Shown piece after piece: positions 15,838-23,692 of a stretch of 47,377 nt of DNA (the stretch's first letter is position 1; every line of letters starts with the position of its first letter). The position numbers were made by a program, and so were the translations under genes. Below the pieces are notes generated by a model, which worked only from the letters and a program-made list of their open reading frames with translations, did not search any database and was not told where the DNA came from. This DNA is from an uncultured Prevotellaceae bacterium (GTDB taxonomy: Bacteria > Bacteroidota > Bacteroidia > Bacteroidales > Bacteroidaceae): assembly GCA_902765585.1 (NCBI GenBank), contig CACXAG010000006.1, forward strand, positions 1 to 47,377, read 5' to 3'.

Positions 15838-18800
15838 ATGAAAAAAGCGTTATTATTGATGGCGGTGGTACTAGTGACCATCGGAGCAAGTGCCCAGCGT
15901 ACTATCGACCGTTTGGACCGTGGTGTGGTGGCTGTGAAGACCGCTAAAGGCGTGTTCGTCAGCTGGCGCATCCAGTCGGACGAGTACTATGACGTCACCT
16001 ATAACCTCTATCGTGACGGGGTGCTCTTGGCAGAGAACCTGACCACCTCCAACTATCAGGATGCCGCTGGCAGCAGTGCCAGCAGCTATACCGTGGAGGC
16101 TGTGAAGCGTGGCGTGAAGCAAGCCATGAGTGCTGCCGCCAACCCCTGGGGCAGCAACTATCTGGAGGTAGCCCCCAAGCACGACAAGTCTATCACCTCT
16201 ACGCTCATTCCCAACGATGCCTGCTGTGCCGACGTCGATGGTGACGGTGAGGTGGAGATACTGCTGAAGTACGATAATGCAGAGGAATTTGCCAACCTCT
16301 TCCCTAAGAACGGTCATAATGGCGAATACACCATCATGGAAGTCTTGAAGCTCGACGGCACCGTGCTTTGGTGGGTCAACTGCGGCCCCAACATGGGTGA
16401 CTTCCAGAACAACGAGCAGAACATCGTGGGCTACGACTGGGACCAGGACGGCAAGGCCGAGGTCGTCATGCGACTGGAGGAAGGCTCCGTCATCCACATG
16501 GCCGACGGCAGCACCTATACCATTGGTGCTGACGGCAAGAACGGCACCGCCTGGACCAACTACCGCCAGCCCAAGACTGGTGGCACAGAGTGGTTTACCC
16601 ACTACGGCAACGAGTTCCTGGTATACTGTAACGGTACGACGGGCGTGCCCTATCAGGTCATCGACTTCCCCTGTGCCCGCTTCGAGGCTGGCGAGAACGA
16701 CCTCAACAAGGCGTGGGGCGACGGCTATGGCCACCGCTCCAGCAAGTTCTTCTTTGGCGCACCCTATCTGGATGGTCGCAAGCCCAGCATCTTCGTGGGC
16801 CGCGGCATCTACACCCGTCATAAGTTCGTGGCCCTCGACGTCAATCCCGCCACCCATCAGCTGACGGAGCGCTGGCGCTGGATGAACAATCAGGGCTATA
16901 CTTCTCCTTGGTATGGCCAGGGCTATCATAACTATGCCATCGTGGACGTCGACTGGGACGGGCGCGACGAAATCGTCTGGGGCTCGATGGTCATCGACGA
17001 CAACGGCAAGGGACTGTCTACCACGGGCTTAGGCCACGGCGATGCCCAGCATCATGGCGACCTGAACCCCTACGTGCATGGTCAGGAGGGATTCTTCTGC
17101 AACGAAGACAGACCCTCTAACAACTACCGCGACCTCACCACGTCGAAGCTCTACTACCGTGTGACCGACAGCAACGACGACGGTCGCTGCATAGCCGGCA
17201 ACTTCTCGAACGATATTCCAGGATGCGTAGCCGCCAGTGCCCACGACTCTGCTACGCCCATCAGCATGGTGGCCGGCAAGCATGTCGACGGCTACTCCAC
17301 GGCAGGCATGGCCCAGAACTTCCGCTGCTACTGGGACGGCGACCTGCAGGAGGAGACCTTCAACTACTCCAACGGCAAGAACACCGCTGGTGCCATTTAT
17401 AAGTTTGGCGGCAACACCCTCTCGGTACTTGAGGGTTCGATGACCAACAACGACACCAAGGGTACGCCCTGCTTCATGGGCGACATCTTAGGCGACTGGC
17501 GCGAGGAGTTCATCATGCGCACCGCCGATAACAAGATACGCATCTATACCACCACCATCGAGACCCCGTGGCGCAACTACTCGCTGTGGTACGACCACCA
17601 GTACCGCAACGGCATGGTCTGGGAGATGTGCGGCTACAACCAGCCGCCCCATGTCAGCTACTTCCTCGGTGAACTGGAGGGTATCACCGCCGCACCGCCC
17701 GCACTCACCATGCAGGGCCGTACCGAGGTCGCCAATGGCGGCACCATCAGCCACAATGGCGAGGAGGTCATCACCTGCGAGACTAACGACATGACCATCA
17801 GCATTGCTGACGGCGCTACACCTTATATATATATAGACAACGCCCCGTCGTGGGTGCAGGGCTCTGCGCCCTCGGAGGCTACAGGCTCGTCGTACACCAT
17901 CAAGCGCCAGTACTTCACCCACACCCTGCAGGGTGGGGCCTTCGCTGGCAGCACCCGCGTGGTGAAGCAGGGCGACGGTATCTTAGCCTATCCCGAGCGC
18001 GACATGACCTATAGCGGCAACACCGATGTGTGGGCTGGTACGCTGCAGCTCAACGGCTCCATTGCCAACTCGCCGCTTTGGCTCAATCGCCTCACGGCAC
18101 TCAACACGCCCGCCAAGACTGTTACTGTGAAGTCGCTGACAGCCGACTATGGCTCTACCGTCACCGTGGGTGGCGACAATGCCTTGGGCACACTCGTTGC
18201 TACCGACTCTTATAAGATGGGCTTTGGCGCCCGTCTGCGCCTCGACCTCTACAGCGAGGGCACCCAGGCCGACCAGTTCAACACGGCCAAGCTCATCGTT
18301 GAGACCAAAGACTGGCAGAATGGTCCGGAATACCTGCAGCCGGTCATCGAGTTCAACTGCCATCTGGCAACTGGTGCCACCACGTTGGCCGAGGGTAAAT
18401 ACAACCTCGGAGCCGTGGGTGCCGTGGAGGGCGACGTCACCCATATCAAGTTAGAGGGTATTGCCAAGGTGAAATCTTCCCTGACTGTCGAGGATGGCCA
18501 CCTGGTGCTGGTGATAGAAGGTACGCGCGATGCTGCTGACATCGAATGGAACGGTACCCAATCCGACGATTGGGACGTGGCCACGACGGAGAACTTCGTC
18601 ACCCACGACCCTGCACGTGCCACCGAGACCTTCATTGAGGGCGACAACGTCTATCTCACCGATCAGAGCCAGAGCACTACGGTGAACATCGCCGCTACGG
18701 CCGATGTGAAGCCCGCCAACATCTACTATGTCGCCTCCAAAGCCTTCACCGTCAACGGTCCTGGCAAGATAGTCGCAGGCACCTTCCACCATAACGGTAC

Positions 18801-20463
18801 AGGCACCATCACCATGAATGCCGACAATACCTATACTGGTGGCAATCACCTGACGGGCGGCACCACCGTCGTCAGCTCGCTGGCCAATGCCACGCAGGCC
18901 TACGGCAACTTAGGTGCCGTGACGACCACTGCAACCAAGTTTACCATCGAGAACGGTGCCGTGCTCCGCAATACCGCTAATGTGCAGAACGGTTCTGCCC
19001 TGCGCATGGTGGGCAATGGCGTGCTCCAGACCGATGCCGACTTTGAGCAGCAGGCCCTCATCACCGGCGACTCATTGGTGAAGACTGGAGCCAAGACGCT
19101 CAAGATGACCGGCAACCTCTCCGCCGCCCGCACCATCGTCCGCGAGGGCAGCATGGACTACAGCGGCAGCAGCTATGCCAAGGTCGTGGAGCTGCGAGGC
19201 AATAGCAGCCTCTCTGGTACGGGCTTCACCGCATCATCGCTGAATATCGCCGATGGTGCCAATGCCAGGGTGACCACTGTCAATCGCCAGACTACGTCGA
19301 GCACGCTCACCGGCAGTGGCCAGGTCACCATCTACTGTGCCACCGAGAAAGGCTCCAACTACTACGCCACCCGTACCCCCCTGCAACTGAAGATGGTGAA
19401 TTTCGAAGGTACGCTTGTGGCTGGTGCCACCTATGCTGCCGATGGACGCTTCACGCTGGACACCTCGAACGGTTCCGACAAGTTTACGCTGAACATCCCC
19501 ACAGGCATCAATGTGCAGAATAGCGGCCGTACCCTGTCCATCGGCAGACTGACCGGTGCTGGCACACTGGGCGGCACATGTACATTCAGCCAGGGCTCCT
19601 CCTCTGCTGCCAACACCTGGAACGTCGGCAACGCCACCAACTTCACCTTCGACGGCCAGGTCACCTCTGTCGACAACTTCAATAAAGTTGGCACAGGTAC
19701 TATGACCGTCACCAACTCCTGGGACAACAGCGGTGCCGTCAAGGTCAATGGCGGTACCCTCGTGGTCAGCGCCAGCAAGACCCTCGGCACAGGAGCCCTC
19801 ACCGTGGCAGAAGGTGCTACCCTTCAGGGTCTGAGCTCTACCGTCAGGGCCTCTGCCAAGACTCGTGGCTTCACCAACAGTTCTGTCACCATCCATGGTG
19901 CCCTGCGTGTGGGCTTGGAAGGCACGTCCACCACCGGCTATTGGTATTTTGGCAACCACGCCCTCACCATTGGTGCTACTGGCACCCTCTATGTCGGTGT
20001 GGCTAAGTGTTCCACGTCGCCCTCCGTGCCAGGCTGCTCCCACCTCTTCAGTGAGGATGCCAACGGTTCCATCACCTTCAAGGACGGAGCCACCGTCAGC
20101 GTCTACCTCGCTACCAGCTACGATCCCGCTACTAACATTGGCACGGATGAGGCCAAGGCCGACTCCTTCATGGTGTTCAACTTCCGCAAGGCTACCGTAG
20201 GCCAGGTGAAGTTCGACCTGCCTGAGCTGCCAGCACACTACTACTGGGACACCAGCAAGTTCAAGGACGGCTACCTGCATGTCCGCTATACGCCAGCCAC
20301 AGGCGTCGGCGCTTCGCTAATTGATAATGAGAAATTGATAATGGATAATGCCATTTACGACTTGAAGGGCCGTCTGGTTCGTCGTCAGACCACCGATGCC
20401 GACATCAAGACTCTGCCTGCTGGCGTCTATGTCTGCAATGGCAGAAAGTTCGTGGTAAAGTAA
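15838..20463 (+). CDS. PL11-like rhamnogalacturonan lyase with long beta-strand repeat region
   Basis: 1541 residues from ATG 15838. Signal peptide MKKALLLMAVVLVTIGASA. RTIDRLDRGVVAVKT, VFVSWRIQSDE and YNLYRDG open a family 11 lyase. The eight-bladed propeller (to about residue 605) carries calcium-binding loops DVDGDGEVEILLKYD, DQDGKAEVVM and DVDWDGRDEIVW, ending in GYNQPPHVSYFLG. Residues about 620-1480 are beta-strand repeats of the autotransporter-associated kind (KQGDGILAY, KTGAKTLKMTGN, KVGTGTMTVTN). The end (IYDLKGRLV...GVYVCNGRKFVVK) is a Bacteroidota secretion-type tail. PL11 enzymes cut the rhamnogalacturonan I backbone by beta-elimination. The protein is more than twice the usual family length. 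The linker before the tail (LIDNEKLIMDN) is encoded by AATTGAT-type 7-bp repeats. Confidence 0.9.
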   Translation: MKKALLLMAVVLVTIGASAQRTIDRLDRGVVAVKTAKGVFVSWRIQSDEYYDVTYNLYRDGVLLAENLTTSNYQDAAGSSASSYTVEAVKRGVKQAMSAAANPWGSNYLEVAPKHDKSITSTLIPNDACCADVDGDGEVEILLKYDNAEEFANLFPKNGHNGEYTIMEVLKLDGTVLWWVNCGPNMGDFQNNEQNIVGYDWDQDGKAEVVMRLEEGSVIHMADGSTYTIGADGKNGTAWTNYRQPKTGGTEWFTHYGNEFLVYCNGTTGVPYQVIDFPCARFEAGENDLNKAWGDGYGHRSSKFFFGAPYLDGRKPSIFVGRGIYTRHKFVALDVNPATHQLTERWRWMNNQGYTSPWYGQGYHNYAIVDVDWDGRDEIVWGSMVIDDNGKGLSTTGLGHGDAQHHGDLNPYVHGQEGFFCNEDRPSNNYRDLTTSKLYYRVTDSNDDGRCIAGNFSNDIPGCVAASAHDSATPISMVAGKHVDGYSTAGMAQNFRCYWDGDLQEETFNYSNGKNTAGAIYKFGGNTLSVLEGSMTNNDTKGTPCFMGDILGDWREEFIMRTADNKIRIYTTTIETPWRNYSLWYDHQYRNGMVWEMCGYNQPPHVSYFLGELEGITAAPPALTMQGRTEVANGGTISHNGEEVITCETNDMTISIADGATPYIYIDNAPSWVQGSAPSEATGSSYTIKRQYFTHTLQGGAFAGSTRVVKQGDGILAYPERDMTYSGNTDVWAGTLQLNGSIANSPLWLNRLTALNTPAKTVTVKSLTADYGSTVTVGGDNALGTLVATDSYKMGFGARLRLDLYSEGTQADQFNTAKLIVETKDWQNGPEYLQPVIEFNCHLATGATTLAEGKYNLGAVGAVEGDVTHIKLEGIAKVKSSLTVEDGHLVLVIEGTRDAADIEWNGTQSDDWDVATTENFVTHDPARATETFIEGDNVYLTDQSQSTTVNIAATADVKPANIYYVASKAFTVNGPGKIVAGTFHHNGTGTITMNADNTYTGGNHLTGGTTVVSSLANATQAYGNLGAVTTTATKFTIENGAVLRNTANVQNGSALRMVGNGVLQTDADFEQQALITGDSLVKTGAKTLKMTGNLSAARTIVREGSMDYSGSSYAKVVELRGNSSLSGTGFTASSLNIADGANARVTTVNRQTTSSTLTGSGQVTIYCATEKGSNYYATRTPLQLKMVNFEGTLVAGATYAADGRFTLDTSNGSDKFTLNIPTGINVQNSGRTLSIGRLTGAGTLGGTCTFSQGSSSAANTWNVGNATNFTFDGQVTSVDNFNKVGTGTMTVTNSWDNSGAVKVNGGTLVVSASKTLGTGALTVAEGATLQGLSSTVRASAKTRGFTNSSVTIHGALRVGLEGTSTTGYWYFGNHALTIGATGTLYVGVAKCSTSPSVPGCSHLFSEDANGSITFKDGATVSVYLATSYDPATNIGTDEAKADSFMVFNFRKATVGQVKFDLPELPAHYYWDTSKFKDGYLHVRYTPATGVGASLIDNEKLIMDNAIYDLKGRLVRRQTTDADIKTLPAGVYVCNGRKFVVK
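20319..20352 (+). repeat. Heptad repeat AATTGAT inside the PL11 gene
   Basis: AATTGAT, AATGAGA, AATTGAT, AATGGAT, AATGCC in 7-bp register, encoding the linker between the beta-helix repeats and the C-terminal tail. The same repeat is intergenic at 34215 and 43415. Confidence 0.8.
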
Positions 20464-20472
20464 AGGAATAAG

Positions 20473-20506
20473 AGAGAGTGATGCCATGAGACGGGTGTCA
20501 CTCTCT
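20473..20506. terminator. Hairpin after the PL11 gene
   Basis: AGAGAGTGA (20473-20481) and TCACTCTCT (20498-20506) pair perfectly, 9 bases past the stop codon; the following sequence is A/T-rich without a strict T tract. Confidence 0.55.
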
Positions 20507-20536
20507 TAAAAACTTTACGTTAAAAAAATCAAATAG

Positions 20537-20568
20537 TTTGTGTTTCTGAATTATTATGTGTAATTTTG
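20537..20568 (+). promoter_or_regulatory. Promoter for the secreted protein gene at 20631
   Basis: TTTG (20537-20540), 20 bases, TAATTTTG (20561-20568). A GTTAAAAAAAT tract at 20519-20529 is shared with the promoter region of the 7632 gene. Confidence 0.7.
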
Positions 20569-20630
20569 CCATCGAAAATAGCTGAAACAAATTTAACCAT
20601 TATATTAATTACTTAAAAAAACAATCTGTT

Positions 20631-23462
20631 ATGAAAAAACGTTTACTTTTTGCCATTATGGCTATGTGCGTTGCTGTTTCAGGTTTTGCACTCAGTCAGG
20701 GTGAGTTCGTCTACACCCCCCAGGGTCGCTTCCAGATTACTGGTGCCAATCTGAATGCCAACAATGCATTCCAGGACCTGACCGGCTGGACCGTCATCAC
20801 TGCTACAGGGAAGACGCTGGCCGACCTGTTCAACATCAATGCCAACACCTTAGGTGAGGGCATCAACTCCGTTCAGAGTATTGATGCTACCGAGGGCGAG
20901 GGTATGTACTTCAAGTTTGAGCCCACCGATGCCAGCTCTACCTACGTGGTAAGCTTCAAGATGAAGGGTGCCGCCCTGGACAATGTGAAGATCCGCATCC
21001 CTGGCGACGGCTACAAATTAGCAGGAAACCTGGTGAAGGTTGCTGGCAACGAAGCCCATGCCTACACCTATCCCTACACTGAGGGTGAGGTCATCGTTAA
21101 CACCGCCGAGGAGCTGACCGAGGAGTGGCAGACCTTCTACTATGCCATCGTGGGTGACGGCACTGCCCGTACCTATTTCATCTCGTTCACCGGCATGGCT
21201 GCCACCGTTGAGATTGCCGACCTTCAGATTGCTCCCGCCCTGCGTTTTGCTGACCTCCGTCAGCGTGACACCATGCTGAAGCAGCTGAATGCCTACAAGA
21301 ACTGCCGCGACTGGCCTGCCGACGTGCTGGCCGACTATGGCTACGACGAGGCTATTGCCAACCTGCAGGCCATCGGCGACGAGTCCGGTCAGGCTGAGCT
21401 CGACGAGCAGCTCGCCACCGCTCAGGAAATCATCGAGGAGTTCCGCAAGGCCAACATGGACGACTATCTGTCTACCCACAAGTATAACTACTTAGGCCTC
21501 TACGACGGTGCCGAGACCGACGGCAAGAACATTCAGAAGGTCAGCGCCTATGGTGACTGGACCGCTACCACAACCGGTCGTGCTTTCTGGAATGTCAACG
21601 ACTATCCCGACCTGGGTCACTATGCTGGTAACTCAGCCTGGAACTGGAACGACGTTGAGAGCCCCATGGGTGTCTATATGCAGAAGACCCTCGATCCCGG
21701 TTCCTACGTCTTCGGTATTGAGAGCAATGCCGCTGTTCGCGAGGACGCCACCTCTTCTTCCTGGACCGTCAACGAAGGCTGGGATGTAGCCTACGGTGTA
21801 GCTTATATCGGTAAGCTCGGAACTGTTACTGATGGTGATGGTAATGAGACCACCCAGGTCGTTGACACCTTGGTTTCTGAGGTTCACGGTCTGGAGCCTA
21901 TCAACTATACTCCGTTCATCATTGCCGCCAAGGTGACTGAGAGCGGCAACTACGAGATTGGCTTCAAGGCCTATTGTAAGGATGCTTACAAGACGCTGAA
22001 GAACGGTTCTGTCACCTACGTCAGGAATGCTTCTCTCTGGGGCAAGAACGAGAACAAGTACAGCCAGAAGCAGTTAGCCTACGAGGAGAATGTCCGTGCT
22101 CAGATTAAGGCTGGTCGTGACGCCCTCACCAAGGCTGCTGAATATCTGGCTGACGAGTCCTACTTCTGGGGTAAGACCGATTTGCGTGCTGTGATGGACC
22201 AGGTAGAGCCGCTGATTGCCGGTTACGAGGCCATGACGCAGGACGAGATCATCGCCACCTACGACGAGGATGTCTATGTGCATACCACCAAGGACGAGAC
22301 CGGTCTGATGGAGTTCCAGGTGTACGACCAGGCTACCAAGCTGATTCTCGACGGCAACCGTGAGTTCCTGTCCAAGAACGACAAGCTGGAGTCACTCCAG
22401 ACCGCTATCGACAATGCCGAGGGCACCATGGCCCTGCGCATCTACGAGTCTTCTACCGGCAAGGCTGCCCTCCAGGCTGCCATTGACAAGGTCAAGGCTC
22501 TGCAGACTGAGATGAAGGCCACCGACTATAGCGAGGACAATGCTGCCAAGATTGATGCTGCCATTGCCGAGCTGGCTGAGGCTGTTGATGCCTTCAAGGC
22601 TGCCGTACCTGCCAGTGCTATCACCACGATTGTCGACATCGACTTCGAGAACGAGGCCGTCCTGAACGAGGAGACCCAGCTCTACAGCATTGCCGGTGCC
22701 GCTGGCACTATGGAGTTCTCTCACTTCAAGACCATCGCTCCCGAGGGTGAGGATGCTCCCTACGAGAAGGGTCTCTGGTCTAACGGTGAGCAGAAGTGGA
22801 AGGGTTATATCCGTGTTGGTAACGGCACTGGTACTGTACCCTTCGACCTCGGTGACATGGGTACCAACATCCTGCTCGTCTCCTGCGACTTCTACATCCA
22901 GGGTCTGAACAACCGTTCCATCGGTTTCTATCTGAAGGATGCCGAGGACAACAACGTCAGTGGTATCTATCGCAACTACTATCAGGGCACCGACACCTAC
23001 AACCCCTTCGATGCCGATATGAGCAAGGTTTGGGCTAAGTCTGGCGGTTCCTACAACGACGCTTCTCCTGCCGATGTGGAGGATCCCACCAACAATCCGC
23101 TGCAGAAGACCCACTTCGAGGTCGTTCTGGACTATGGTCGCCAGTCTATGTATTGCAACATCAACAGCGTCAATGGCTCTACCACCTCTCATGAGGTTGC
23201 CCTGGTCGGTGTTCCCACCAAGTTCGTGCTGGAGTGCAACTACGACAACAAGTTTGCCACCCGCCGCTGCTGGTTCGACAACCTGAAGATCCAGCGTCTG
23301 ACCGCTGGCGAGACCGAGCCGTTCGATCCTACTGCTATCGATGTCGTCAAGGCTAACACCGCTGTCAAGGCTGAGGGTATCTACAACCTCGCTGGCCAGA
23401 AGGTCAACAGCAACTACAAGGGCCTCGTCATCATCAATGGCAAGAAGGTCGTGCTGAAGTAA
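20631..23462 (+). CDS. Large secreted protein with beta-sandwich and alpha-helical modules, function unknown
   Basis: 943 residues. Signal peptide MKKRLLFAIMAMCVAVSGFA. The first 200 residues look like a carbohydrate-binding beta-sandwich (FVYTPQGRFQITGANL, NVKIRIPGDGYKL). Helical segments include LQTAIDNAEGTM and KIDAAIAELAEAVDAFKAA (about 585-660), resembling FIVAR-type spacers. A second jelly-roll (KGYIRVGNGTGTVPFDLG ... CWFDNLKIQRL) follows. The tail GIYNLAGQKVNSNYKGLVII..KKVVLK is the classical secretion-type C-terminus. No catalytic motif was found. It is flanked by a promoter and a strong terminator, so it forms its own transcription unit. Codon use is strongly biased, which suggests high expression (inference). 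Confidence 0.75.
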   Translation: MKKRLLFAIMAMCVAVSGFALSQGEFVYTPQGRFQITGANLNANNAFQDLTGWTVITATGKTLADLFNINANTLGEGINSVQSIDATEGEGMYFKFEPTDASSTYVVSFKMKGAALDNVKIRIPGDGYKLAGNLVKVAGNEAHAYTYPYTEGEVIVNTAEELTEEWQTFYYAIVGDGTARTYFISFTGMAATVEIADLQIAPALRFADLRQRDTMLKQLNAYKNCRDWPADVLADYGYDEAIANLQAIGDESGQAELDEQLATAQEIIEEFRKANMDDYLSTHKYNYLGLYDGAETDGKNIQKVSAYGDWTATTTGRAFWNVNDYPDLGHYAGNSAWNWNDVESPMGVYMQKTLDPGSYVFGIESNAAVREDATSSSWTVNEGWDVAYGVAYIGKLGTVTDGDGNETTQVVDTLVSEVHGLEPINYTPFIIAAKVTESGNYEIGFKAYCKDAYKTLKNGSVTYVRNASLWGKNENKYSQKQLAYEENVRAQIKAGRDALTKAAEYLADESYFWGKTDLRAVMDQVEPLIAGYEAMTQDEIIATYDEDVYVHTTKDETGLMEFQVYDQATKLILDGNREFLSKNDKLESLQTAIDNAEGTMALRIYESSTGKAALQAAIDKVKALQTEMKATDYSEDNAAKIDAAIAELAEAVDAFKAAVPASAITTIVDIDFENEAVLNEETQLYSIAGAAGTMEFSHFKTIAPEGEDAPYEKGLWSNGEQKWKGYIRVGNGTGTVPFDLGDMGTNILLVSCDFYIQGLNNRSIGFYLKDAEDNNVSGIYRNYYQGTDTYNPFDADMSKVWAKSGGSYNDASPADVEDPTNNPLQKTHFEVVLDYGRQSMYCNINSVNGSTTSHEVALVGVPTKFVLECNYDNKFATRRCWFDNLKIQRLTAGETEPFDPTAIDVVKANTAVKAEGIYNLAGQKVNSNYKGLVIINGKKVVLK

Positions 23463-23486
23463 ATCATCACCCTTACTGAATTCCCA

Positions 23487-23521
23487 TCGGGGACGCACAT
23501 CGCTGCGTCCCCGATTTTTTT
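23487..23521 (+). terminator. Rho-independent terminator
   Basis: ATCGGGGACGCA (23487-23498) pairs perfectly with TGCGTCCCCGAT (23505-23516) around a 6-base loop and runs into a T tract. Confidence 0.9.
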
Positions 23522-23570
23522 GCTTTTAAGGTTAAAAACATACTTTTTTTGAAAATAGTCTGTTAATTAA

Positions 23571-23601
23571 TTGCAAGATTCAATAATTTTTTGTTATTTT
23601 G
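23571..23601 (+). promoter_or_regulatory. Probable promoter of the fasciclin/SusCD operon
   Basis: TTG at 23571-23573, 20 bases, TTATTTTG at 23594-23601, one base off the -7 consensus. It stands alone upstream of seven same-strand genes with no other clear promoter up to 41.5 kb. Confidence 0.55.
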
Positions 23602-23692
23602 CACCTTGATTCGGAAAACTATGCAGAAATGCGTGGTCAACAGACCGTATTACTAACGACAAATCAATAAAATATTAATAAACAGTCTATTT

